In this document: positions 29,136 to 38,604 of the stretch, in pieces
Numbering within the stretch: the stretch's first letter is position 1
How the letters are laid out: every line of letters begins with the position of its first letter
Source of the DNA: Flexifilum sp963727545
GTDB taxonomy: Bacteria > Chloroflexota > Anaerolineae > Aggregatilineales > Phototrophicaceae
DNA: 64,000 bases
Direction: 5' to 3'
Assembly: GCA_963727545.1 (NCBI GenBank)
Contig: CAVSGS010000006.1
Coordinates: 124,001-188,000, forward strand
Made by a program: the position numbers and the translations under genes
Notes under the pieces: model-generated
The model's input: the letters and a program-made list of their open reading frames with translations, nothing else
Database searches by the model: none
Told to the model about the DNA's origin: nothing

Positions 29136-31379
29136 TTAGAACCATTTCTGAAGGCGTTCCAGCGCTAGCCAGAAGCCCTCGCCGTTGTTCTCGTGTCCCT
29201 GCCAGATTTCGGGGATAAACGAGGCTTTCGGCGCTGTCCGTGCCAAATCGTCCGCCAGCGCTGCGAAGTCCGTATCTCCCTCGCCGATTTGCAGCCCTTC
29301 GCTGTCCACGCCGCCCGCGTCGGCGATGTGCATATGCGCGGCGTAGGGTCCTACCTTATCGATAAATTCCTTGAACGACCAGCCGAAGTGCGTACAAGCC
29401 AGCTTCGAGTGCGACACGTCCAGACACACGCGATGCCCGTAGCGCTCGCAAAAATCGACGATGTCGTCCGCGTTGATGAAGACGTTGTGATGATACTGCC
29501 CGCCGAACAACCACGGGAACGGTGGATAGGTCTGCGGGATGATCTCGACGCCTTCGGCATCGATCTCGGCGAGACTTTCGGCGATGCGCTGGTAGAGCGC
29601 CGGGCGCTTGTCCGGGCTGATGAAGCCGTCCTTGGTGAAACCGCCCGCGTTGATGACAATCGGCGGCGTAGTCGCGCGGCTGAAATACTTTTTCAGCGCG
29701 CGGGTGATGTCCACGACGCGCTGAAGTTCGCGGATCGAGTTCCGGCGATAGGCTTCATCCTCGGAACACAGGTTCATCAGATGATCGCCCGCGAATAACT
29801 CCGGGCTGTGGACCACCAGATCGAGATCGTAGACCTGATCGAAATAATCCTCGATGTTGAGGTCCATGTCCTTGTAACTCAGGTGGAATTCGAGCAGATC
29901 GGGGTTCGTGTGCGCCAGCATGAACTTGAAGTCGTGGTAGCGTACCGGCACGCCCCACGGACGCTCGAAACAGTAGTTCTGCGCGGTGACGCCGTCTTTA
30001 CCCAAGTCATTGGGGAAAAAGAAATCGCCCGCTTTGAAGTCGTGGCGCGCGCGCGTGCCGATCAGTTCTTTTTTGTAGTAGGGCTGCAGCCCGCGACCGG
30101 GGCTTTTGACCTCGATCATGTCTTCGGTGATCAGTTCTCCCGCATCGAGGTCGCGGTTGATCACAAGGCTCTTGGCGAGATTCGCGCGGTTCATGATCTC
30201 GCCCTGCGTAACCTGTCGCGGGGTGGCGTCGCCGAGCGCGGCTTCCACCTGACGGATGCCCTCGACCATCGCCTTGAATTCATCGGGCAGCAGGCTGACT
30301 TTATGGTCGTTGCCTTCCATGCCGCGATCGATCGTGAAGTGCTTCTCGACGATGCGCGCGCCGAGCGCGACCGCCGCAACCGCGACGTTGTAGCCGCGCT
30401 CATGACCGGAATAGCCGACCGGCGCTTGCGCGATCTCCTTGAGGCGCGCAAGATAATTCAGGTTAATGTCCTTGAAGGGCGCAGGGTAGGTCGAATTGCA
30501 GTGCAGGAAGGCGTACTGCGCGCCGTGATACTGTAGAACTTCGACCGCGCTCTTGATCTCCGCCTCGGTGGACATCCCGGTCGAGCAGATCAGCGGCTTG
30601 CCGGTCTGCACCAGCGCTTCGAGCAGGTCGTGATTGGTCAGGTCAGCAGAGGCGACCTTGTAGGCAACCATGCCATAGGCTTCGAGCGCTTCGAGACTTT
30701 CCACGTCCCACGGGGTACACAGTGGCAGGACGCCGCGCGCCTTGCAGTGGTCGAACGCCTCGAACAACTCCTCTGGCGTGAGTTGAAAGCGGCTCAGCAG
30801 GTCAAGCGTGTACTGCGAACCGAGGTTTTCGCGGCTGTCATTCGGGTCGCCCTGATTTTTGTAGAGGGCGCTCAAGTAACGCATCTGGAATTTCACGCAG
30901 TCTGCCCCGGCATCGACGGCGAGGTCGATCAAGTGTTTCGCCAGCCGCAGGCTGCCGTTGTGATTGTTGCCGATCTCGGCGATGATGAAAGTCGGCTGGT
31001 TGTCGCCGATCTCAAAGCTGCCGATCCGCAAATTCTCCTCGCGGCGGTGGGCGACGGCGAACAAATGCCCGCGCTGATCGACGATGGGGACGTAGTACAA
31101 CTTTTCGAGCTGCTGCTAAATCTTGTCGGGGGTGTCGTCGGTGGTTGCGCGCACGTAGTTCTGGTTGAGCACTGCACTCACTGCTTGGTTGAGATCGACG
31201 TGATCCTGCTTGATCACCCAGCGCAGGAAGTCGCCGTTGGTGAACAGTCCTTGCACGACGCCGGACTGATCGACGGCGATGATGATCATGCTTTTCGCTT
31301 GGGCGATCTTTTCCAGCGCGAAGTGAATGGAATCATCCGGGTGGATGATATATTTCGAAATGTCGCGATCAACGATCAT
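29136..31379 (-). CDS. CBS-NeuB-SAF-TIM-barrel fusion (nonulosonic acid synthase), split by an in-frame TAG
   Basis: Read through TAG at 31116-31118, one frame codes about 747 residues. Residues 1-110 form a CBS pair (second CBS ends YYVPIVDQRGHLF). Then comes a NeuB synthase starting IAEIGNNHNG, condensing phosphoenolpyruvate with a hexosamine-type sugar, followed by a SAF domain (AKSLVINRDLDAGELI). The rest is a xylose-isomerase-like TIM barrel with VCLDVSHSKLAC and AHMHIADAGG. The TAG sits inside the second CBS domain (DTPDKI-stop-QQLEKL) and could come from CAG. If real, the NeuB part could restart at TTG 31100. Overlaps NeuA by 11 bases. Confidence 0.8.
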
Positions 31380-32067
31380 GAGCGTCCCCTTGGCTCTGGA
31401 GCAGCACTTCCGCGACGACGATATCGACCGGATTATCGATCTCCCAACGTCGTTCTTCCGGCATCACATAATAGGTCACCTTCCCGAAAAAGCGATGCTT
31501 CTTTTCCTGAAAAGCTGCCGCGCGCATGACGTAGACCGCGCCGGTCTCCAGAAACTGCGTGCTGGCAAGGTCCTGCCGACGCGGACGAAAGCGCAGGTCA
31601 TGATTGATGCCAACCGCATTCCCCTGTTCATCTTTGCGCCACAGGAAGTAGTGAAACGGCGCAACCGCCAGCGCTGAATCGGCATTCTCGCGCAGCAGCG
31701 CTTGGATCGTACCTTCGATGTCTTCCGCAAGCGTCAGCGGTGACGTACATTGTAAAAACACGAGCAAATCGGGCGTGTAGCCTTCGGTTGCCTGCAAGTG
31801 ATCGAGTGTATGCAGCAGTGCCGCCTCCGACGAAGCCGTGTCGCCGCTGATGTCCGCTGGTCGCTGCACCACCTCAGCGCCGTACTGCTGTGCGACTGAT
31901 GCGATCTCGTCGTCGTCGGTTGAGACGACCACCCGCGTGATCGAGGGCGTTTGCAGCGCCTGCTCGACGTTATAAGCCAGCAGCGGCTTCCCTGCCACGA
32001 GGCGAATATTCTTGTGCGGGATGCCTTTCGAGCCACCCCGTGCCGGGATGATGGCAAGAACGTTCAT
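31369..32067 (-). CDS. neuA: CMP-nonulosonate cytidylyltransferase (NeuA-like)
   Basis: 232 residues. N-terminal IPARGGSKGIPHKNI is the CTP-binding signature of CMP-sialic acid synthetases; the VSTDDDEIA and LQCTSPLT motifs follow. Activates a nonulosonic acid made by the NeuB fusion encoded next. ATG overlaps the stop of the pyruvyltransferase (ATGA at 32064-32067). Which nonulosonic acid is used cannot be told from sequence. Confidence 0.9.
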   Translation of the reverse strand: MNVLAIIPARGGSKGIPHKNIRLVAGKPLLAYNVEQALQTPSITRVVVSTDDDEIASVAQQYGAEVVQRPADISGDTASSEAALLHTLDHLQATEGYTPDLLVFLQCTSPLTLAEDIEGTIQALLRENADSALAVAPFHYFLWRKDEQGNAVGINHDLRFRPRRQDLASTQFLETGAVYVMRAAAFQEKKHRFFGKVTYYVMPEERRWEIDNPVDIVVAEVLLQSQGDAHDR

Positions 32068-33337
32068 AGTGTCTCCAAGGCGTGACCAATAGCTTTCGGT
32101 AATTGTTGGACTTCAGCCGCCCGTGCTTGCGCCGCCGAGCAAATCGTGTGCCGCCGGGTTTCCCCCTCGTCGAGCAACTGCTGTGCTCGTGCTGCAATCG
32201 CCGGGTAATCTTCCGCTCCCGGCAGTGCCGGGAATTCAACCGGGTCGGGGTATTCAAGCAAATCTTGCAGGCTGCGTGTTTTGTGCGAATTCGATCCGAG
32301 AAAGACGAGGGTGTCCCCCCCAGTGACGCGAAGATCGACGGATGATAGCGCCCGGAGACAAGTAACCGCGCGTTCGCCAAAATCGCCCCACCGGAGACGA
32401 TCGGCACGGTAGACGGCACCGCCGCAACGCCAGTAGCACCCATAACCGCCTCCCAGAATGCGTCGTCCGAAGTCTTGACGATGTAAATGCGCAGACCGAG
32501 CGGTTTGAGCGCCTCGACCAATCCGGTGAATGCCTTCGCCGCCTGCTCGGTGTCGTTGAGCAGCGGCGAACTGCTCCCGCTGACGCAGATGTACGGCTCG
32601 GAGAAATCGAGTTTGCCGAAGTCGGCATTGTCTTCAGTCCACGGCAGCAGATAATCGCCGTTCGCCGGTACGACGGGCGGATCATAGTAACGCTGCCACG
32701 AGAACAACGCATCCGGGAAGTGCTGGATATTCGCTTGGGGCGCGAGCGCTTGCGCGTTGGTCACTGACGTATGATCGCGCAAGGCGACGAAGGCTGCGTC
32801 GCCGAGGTATTCGGCAGTGGTTGCCGCCGTGCGGTCGTTGTGCCCGAACACCGGGGAGTCCGACACCATCGCGTTGACGATAGCGTAGGGTTTGCCCATC
32901 TGCCGCGCCAGTTCCATGATCATGAACAGGAACAGCAGGCGGCGACGCGGGGGCGTCGTGAACACCATGTCGCCCTCGCCGTTGATGATGATAGCGTCGC
33001 AGGCTTCGACCTGCTTGTAGATTTTGTCGAGCTTCGGATAGCGCGAGCGGTATTTCCGCAAGTTGGCGACACTCTGCCGCGGGTCCTCGGAGACGTAATC
33101 GACCATCGGCGCGAATTGCTGGCTCACGCGCTTGTAGTCGGGGAGCACGCTCCAGAGCAAATCGTCCAGCGCGGGTGGCATCAGTGTACCGATTGAGATC
33201 GGCTGCGCGACGATCTTACCGGACATGGTCGCGCCGATCTCAAATTGACCCGAAAGAAGTTGATAGAGACTTGTGCCTGTCCCCCGGCAGCCCCAATTCC
33301 GCTTGTAGCGGTTATCCGCTACGTACAGGATGTTCAT
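32064..33337 (-). CDS. Polysaccharide pyruvyltransferase family protein, one frameshift
   Basis: About 425 residues. N-terminal YVADNRYKRNWGCRGTG, then AIIINGEGDMVFTTP, ALRDHTSV and LVSGRYHPSIFASLGG, all typical of the CsaB/WcaK-type pyruvyltransferase family. The frame breaks in a run of seven G (plus 32311-32317). Adding one G gives LGGDTLVFLGSNSHKTRS and a normal C-terminus ending at 32064; length 3n+2 agrees. Probably adds pyruvate ketals or acts in nonulosonate or glycan modification. First gene of the operon running to 22172. Confidence 0.8.
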
Positions 33338-33488
33338 AGATCACAGCCAAGAGAAACTGCCGACTTCACGTAGAAGGGCACTTTTAAGCACGAGTAGTGA
33401 ATTGAGGCACGTGTGTTCCTCTGATGAGAAACATTTTGCGTAGCTCACAATTGCATTTCACTTAACGCCACATCTTCGCGGTTCCAAT

Positions 33489-34721
33489 CTAACTTGACGC
33501 CGAAGTAGCCGAGTCGCTTTCGCCCCCGATCGATGAAAAATCTTGGAATTGTAACTGTAAACCATTCCGCATGACATCGTATAATCCGTCATGATCAGAG
33601 AGCAGTCCTACAGTGAAATAGACTTGCTTAGGCGCAAACAATCCACCGGGGAAATCGACATAATAGCGCGAATAGCCAGCAGGTACGCCTGCCTCGCTCG
33701 TATCGCGCTGCTCCGAAAACAAGAAAACAACACCATACATATCGCGCAGCGAAAGGCTCAGGCGCCCGTTGGTCTGGGCTTCCTGAACATGAATGTCGAT
33801 TTGCAACCGGAACGCGTCAGTATAATCGTAGTCACCCGCGACCAACTCACCTTCGGGTGTTTCCAGTGCAACACTCAGAATTTGTCCGGGGCGCGTCTCG
33901 TCTAATTCCTGCTGCCACAGCGCACCCTCAACCATGTCACTTTTGAGATATTCGCTGATCACATCTTCCGTTGCGCCATCCATTACTATTTGACCGCCAC
34001 GCAACAAGATTGAACGCGGGCACAACGTGCTGATCGCACTCATATTATGGCTCACAAAAAGTACAGTACGTCCTTCTTGAGCCACATCCTGCATTTTGTC
34101 GATACATTTTTTCTGGAAAGCCGCATCACCGACAGCAAGCACCTCATCAATGATCAGAATTTCCGGCTCAAGGTGAGCAGCGACCGCAAAACCCAAGCGC
34201 AGCCCCATGCCGCTGGAGTAGCGTTTCACCGGTGTATCGATGAAGCGCTCAATCCCGGAAAAGTCAATGATTTCGTCAAACTTGCGGTTGATCTCTTCAC
34301 GGGTCATCCCCAGAATTGCGCCGTTCAGGTAGACATTTTCGCGCCCTGTGAGTTCCTGATGAAAACCCGTACCGACTTCGAGCAGCGACCCGACCCGACC
34401 GTATAAGTCAATTGATCCTGCGCTTGGCTCAGTGATGCGTGAGACCAGTTTCAGGAGCGTGCTTTTCCCCGCACCATTTTGACCAATGATGCCGACCACT
34501 TCTCCCTTAGCGACGTCAAAGGTGATATTTTGAAGTGCCCAGAAGGAGTCCTGCGCGTCGGCTGCGCCGTATATCTCACCGCGCATTAATTGGCGCGCGC
34601 GACGAAATGGCGCAACAGCAGCATCGCTCAAGCTTTCGCGGAGCGTGCGATAGCGAGCCTGCTGCTCGCCGATATGATATTCTTTGCCTAATTCTTGGAC
34701 GCGAACAGCCAGATCGCTCAT
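33489..34721 (-). CDS. wzt: ABC exporter ATPase with C-terminal glycan-binding domain (Wzt)
   Basis: 410 residues. The ATPase has Walker A GQNGAGKSTLLK, signature YSSGMGLRLGFA and Walker B ILIIDEVLAVGD. From about residue 250 there is a beta-sandwich Wzt C-terminal domain that in homologues recognises the finished glycan end. Works with the permease encoded upstream (34915-35772) to export a lipid-linked polysaccharide across the cytoplasmic membrane. Confidence 0.92.
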   Translation of the reverse strand: MSDLAVRVQELGKEYHIGEQQARYRTLRESLSDAAVAPFRRARQLMRGEIYGAADAQDSFWALQNITFDVAKGEVVGIIGQNGAGKSTLLKLVSRITEPSAGSIDLYGRVGSLLEVGTGFHQELTGRENVYLNGAILGMTREEINRKFDEIIDFSGIERFIDTPVKRYSSGMGLRLGFAVAAHLEPEILIIDEVLAVGDAAFQKKCIDKMQDVAQEGRTVLFVSHNMSAISTLCPRSILLRGGQIVMDGATEDVISEYLKSDMVEGALWQQELDETRPGQILSVALETPEGELVAGDYDYTDAFRLQIDIHVQEAQTNGRLSLSLRDMYGVVFLFSEQRDTSEAGVPAGYSRYYVDFPGGLFAPKQVYFTVGLLSDHDGLYDVMRNGLQLQFQDFSSIGGESDSATSASS

Positions 34722-34914
34722 ATCCCCCCAGCAAGTTGAATTAGCTGAAACTGTCCCACAAACAACCTACGCTTCAGCATATCACATGCGCAGTACACTT
34801 TTCTCGGATGACAATATACAGCTCGCTTGCGATCGCCGCTTGCAAGGCGGCTTTCAAATCCGGCAACGCTATTTACGTGTTGGAACTCCAAGTGACATTG
34901 AGAACAGTGCCATT

Positions 34915-35772
34915 TTACACGATGTCGGCGAACGTCTTCTCCATCCGTCGAAATACGAATAGTCCACTGATCAGCAAGAGGATGGAGATGACGGTAGAAA
35001 CGAGGATGATTGGTCCCGGTGCAGTATCCGTTGCCAGCAGCGCCCAACGGAACCCCTCGACAACGCCTGCCATCGGATTCAGAGCATAGACGAGGCGCAG
35101 AGTCTCGTTTTCGATTAAGCTGCTCGGATAGGCAATCGGCGTGGCGAACATCCAAACTTGCACCATGAACGGGATGATGTAACGAATATCGCGAAACTGC
35201 GCGTTCAGAGCAGACAACCACAAACCAACGCCCAGTGCTGTGACAAACGCCAGCAAAATGACCAAGGGTAGCCAGACGACGTTTGCGGTTGGCGTGATGC
35301 CGTAGAACAGCATCATACCCAAGAGCACAACAAAGGCGAGGACGAAATCGACCAAACCGGCGGTTACGCCGGCAATAGGAACAATCAGGCGGGGGAAATA
35401 GATCTTTTTGATCAGTCCGACATTCGAGACCAAGCTGTTTCCCGCATTCGACATTCCATTGGCAAAGAATGTCCAAGGCACAAGTGCTGCATAACTGAAG
35501 ATCGGATATGGAATACCGTCGGATGGCACCTTTGCCAATTTACCGAAGAAGAGGCTGAACACGACCATTGTGAAGAAGGGTTGAATAATCGCCCACCATC
35601 GCCTAATATCGTCTGTTTGTAGCGAACTTTGATGTCTCGCCACGTGAGGAAATAGAGTAATTCCCGATATTCCCACAAATCCTCGAGTTCGGAGCGACAC
35701 CCACCCTTTACTTGCTTCCACGTGCAGGTGGTACTGCGGTTTTGTGATTTGTGTTTCCGGCGGCTTCGTCAA
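34915..35772 (-). CDS. wzm: ABC-2 type polysaccharide export permease (Wzm), two compensating frameshifts
   Basis: 285 residues with six membrane helices and the ABC-2 motif around NPMAGVVEGFRWALL. The N-terminal segment at about residues 30-58 (35600-35680) makes no sense in this frame. Another frame there encodes LWEYRELLYFLTWRDIKVRYKQTILG, the conserved amphipathic start of Wzm proteins. Two opposite indels explain it and keep the length at 3n. Pairs with Wzt. Confidence 0.85.
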   Translation of the reverse strand: MTKPPETQITKPQYHLHVEASKGWVSLRTRGFVGISGITLFPHVARHQSSLQTDDIRRWWAIIQPFFTMVVFSLFFGKLAKVPSDGIPYPIFSYAALVPWTFFANGMSNAGNSLVSNVGLIKKIYFPRLIVPIAGVTAGLVDFVLAFVVLLGMMLFYGITPTANVVWLPLVILLAFVTALGVGLWLSALNAQFRDIRYIIPFMVQVWMFATPIAYPSSLIENETLRLVYALNPMAGVVEGFRWALLATDTAPGPIILVSTVISILLLISGLFVFRRMEKTFADIV

Positions 35773-36274
35773 TTCCAGCTTGGCTTCGCTGACTCAGTAC
35801 AACTCCTGCCTCACAAACTAGGTAAAGCCTAAGTCGGTCCAGAAACTACAATACATCCTTATCGACTGTCAAATACACCCCACACCTTTGACAAGTTGAT
35901 AAAGATGATTGATTTAAGAATAACCCGACATTGGGAAGAAAGCAGCACATAAATTAAATCGCGTTGGCGATTAGCAAGCCTATTACAATGGATCAGTGGG
36001 CGGTCGTCTTTTCAAGTAGTTTAACGTCTGCGATTTCATTGTCGAAGCATAGTTTACCCCACAAACTTAGCCGTTTTCCAATTTTCTGTCAAGTTAACGA
36101 AGTTCATGGAAATGAGGATAATGCAGCGACAGAATGCGCTGTGCAATTCGGCGCAAATGTAACGAATCGCTCAATGAGTTCACCTCCATCTTTGTGCCTC
36201 AAGATTACGCCATCTGTGTCAGGTCCTATTGATGATCAAGCTCTCCATATGCGAGACGACACGCGCACTATCCT
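35773..36274. other. 502-base intergenic stretch
   Basis: AT-richer than its surroundings. A plus-strand frame from 35964 runs into the sulfotransferase gene antisense and shows no family features, so it is not called. Expected to hold the minus-strand promoter of the Wzm/Wzt genes. No clear promoter or hairpin was identified. Confidence 0.4.
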
Positions 36275-37195
36275 TCAATCCAGCGAAATGTACGGATGCT
36301 TGAACACTCGAAATGTCCATTCAGTCATGTGGCGAGATAGTGGCGGCAGATTCTTTCGCCAACCCTGTGAATCCGGATGCAGATAAACCTCGTCTTTGGT
36401 ACGAACGAGATCGCCACCAAGCATGTGCTCGGAGCGCAGCGGTTTTTTCGCCTCCACAATGTTGATCAAATAGCTTAGGTCAAGGTCAAGGTCTTGCTGC
36501 ATCTGCTGCAGCGTCGCGGTCGGATGCGAGACGAACTCCTCGTAGCGAACAATTGTCGTTGCGGGAAATTGATCTAACCGCGATCTGACTTGGCGATCTG
36601 TCAGCAACCAGTGGGCAATCGTCTTACCTGTGTCCCATGTGTCACCAAGTACGCCCGTGTGTTTAACGCGCGCACGATGCAGCCGCATTGTCGACCAGTT
36701 GACCGCACGCGGGTCACGCAGTAGATAGACCAGCTTAACGTCGAAATTGCACGCCTTCGAGAGCGTTTGTGGACGATTGATCGAGTTGATCGCCGTCTTG
36801 GACGAATCAATGATGATCGGGCATTGACTAATTTCGCTCACGCTATGGATAATCTGCTGCCAGATCGCTACATACTCATCACTAACTTGATACCCTAACG
36901 GGCTTAGACGTTCGCATTGCCGCGTAATCCGGGCGGCATCCTCGAGGGAAATCTGGGGCAGCGCCTCGGTAAAATGCTCCCGGACCTCGCCCCAGAAGCT
37001 GCAGTTGCGGAGCCGCTCGCGACAACCGCAGCGCGTCTTTTTTCTTTGCCACAGATCGAATAACCAATTCACTTCTCCAACCGCAAACATCGATGGGTGC
37101 ATTCCTAAGAGGAGACTGAGAATAGTTGACCCGCTACGACCGAACCCCGCAATGTAGAGGACGCTGACTTTTTGCCGATTCTCATCTGCTGCCAT
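36275..37195 (-). CDS. PAPS-dependent sulfotransferase family protein
   Basis: 306 residues. The 5'-phosphosulfate loop FGRSGSTILSLLL is at about 14-26, and the 3' motif LLRDPRAVNWSTMR is about residue 157-170. Third sulfotransferase of the window and different in motif style from the other two. Between the export genes and a glycosyltransferase, so most likely it sulfates the exported glycan. Confidence 0.85.
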   Translation of the reverse strand: MAADENRQKVSVLYIAGFGRSGSTILSLLLGMHPSMFAVGEVNWLFDLWQRKKTRCGCRERLRNCSFWGEVREHFTEALPQISLEDAARITRQCERLSPLGYQVSDEYVAIWQQIIHSVSEISQCPIIIDSSKTAINSINRPQTLSKACNFDVKLVYLLRDPRAVNWSTMRLHRARVKHTGVLGDTWDTGKTIAHWLLTDRQVRSRLDQFPATTIVRYEEFVSHPTATLQQMQQDLDLDLSYLINIVEAKKPLRSEHMLGGDLVRTKDEVYLHPDSQGWRKNLPPLSRHMTEWTFRVFKHPYISLD

Positions 37196-37346
37196 ATGTT
37201 TGCCCCCTGTAGCATCGCGAGTGAGCTTCAGAGATTCATACTGCTATGCGGTAGAAAAGAATGCCGTTCTGGTATCAAATACTTCATTGCCGCCCGAGAT
37301 CATACACACAATGAACAATCATCATCAGAGCCGCATAGATTGCATA

Positions 37347-38498
37347 TCACGGAGTATGTGTTTCCCGCACACGACGATAGATTTCGAGAAGCTGCTCTAG
37401 ATATACGTCAATCGCAAAGCGCGACTTGGCTGCCGCGAATCCGGCTTCGCCCATCTGTGCGCGCAGTTCCGGTGATGCGACCAGCCGCGCCAGCGCCTCG
37501 ACCAGCGCCGGAACGTCATCTGGTTCGGTCAGCAGCCCCGTCACTTCGTCGCTGACGATTTCAGGGACGCCGCCGACGCGCGTCGCAACAATGGGACGCC
37601 GCGCTGCCATCGCTTCAAGCAGGATGATCGGCACCCCTTCCCAGTGAGAAGGCAGCACGACCACATCCGCAGCCATGAGCAGTTCCGGGATATCACCGCG
37701 AAAACCGAGAAAAACGACAACCTCCTCCAACCCGGCTTCGCGTACCTGTTGGCGCAAATCAGCTTCAAGCTCGCCGGAACCCGCCAGCAGCAGCTTGATC
37801 GGTATGCTGTTTTGCTGGCACAGACGCGCGACGGCATCAATCAACCGATCGAGCGCCTTGACCGGGTGGAAGCGCCCGCCGAAGAACAGCACGACTTCAT
37901 CCGGTGCAGCGCCGAGTTCGGCGCGAAGGCGCGCGCGCGTTGCCGGATCGAATTGGAAACGCGCGGTATCGACCGCGTTGACAATCGTATAGGCGTGATC
38001 CTTAAGCTGCGGCTGCCACTCGACCAGCGCGTCGGTGACCATCTGGCTCACGCCCACGACCGCATCGTAACGAGAATAGATGAAGCGATCCAGAATCTTC
38101 ATCATAGGCTTACCCCGTCGCCCATTGTTGACGCTGTGCTCGGTAAAGACGAAGCGCGTCGGCGGCGTGATCATGGACGCGAGCGCCGTCAGCAGACTGG
38201 AAGGGAACGTGTGGACGTGGACGACGTCATAATGTCCCTGCCGGATCACGTTCGCCAGCTTCAGGACGAGGCGCGGATCGTACTTGCCTGCGCTGCTGCC
38301 CTCGGAAATATTCGGGTTTTGCTCGAAGTTGTAGAATTTGACGCCGAGATCGAGTAGTGGCTGTGCCATTTCGCCGATAGTGTAGATCGTGCAGACTTCG
38401 ATCTCATGCTCACTTTTCGCCAATTGCCGTAGATATTCGACGACGAGGGCAGCGGCGCCCCCGCTGGCGAAATGGTTATTGATCGTCAGAATCCGCAT
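37347..38498 (-). CDS. GT4 glycosyltransferase
   Basis: 383 residues, intact. N-terminal NNHFASGGAAALVVEYL, linker IVNAVDTARFQFDP, nucleotide-binding FFGGRFHPVKALDRLI and LPSHWEGVPIILLEAMA with the two conserved Glu. Retaining sugar transferase of the surface glycan locus; sugar donor not predictable. ATG is the natural start with no competing site. Confidence 0.92.
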   Translation of the reverse strand: MRILTINNHFASGGAAALVVEYLRQLAKSEHEIEVCTIYTIGEMAQPLLDLGVKFYNFEQNPNISEGSSAGKYDPRLVLKLANVIRQGHYDVVHVHTFPSSLLTALASMITPPTRFVFTEHSVNNGRRGKPMMKILDRFIYSRYDAVVGVSQMVTDALVEWQPQLKDHAYTIVNAVDTARFQFDPATRARLRAELGAAPDEVVLFFGGRFHPVKALDRLIDAVARLCQQNSIPIKLLLAGSGELEADLRQQVREAGLEEVVVFLGFRGDIPELLMAADVVVLPSHWEGVPIILLEAMAARRPIVATRVGGVPEIVSDEVTGLLTEPDDVPALVEALARLVASPELRAQMGEAGFAAAKSRFAIDVYLEQLLEIYRRVRETHTP

Positions 38499-38604
38499 TG
38501 CCCGTCCATCAATTGTCGGTTCATCTATATGGGTTGAATGCCCCTTCAGCGCGCGTCATTATAAGTCAAGCAGTTTCCCGTGCCAACCGGTGTGCATCCG
38601 AATT

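Noticed and set aside
22945..31118. Stop-codon reassignment or readthrough
   Set aside because: All three stop codons interrupt genes, and all three also end normal genes here.
35964..36386. Plus-strand 140-codon frame
   Set aside because: It runs from an intergenic region into the sulfotransferase gene antisense and shows no family features.
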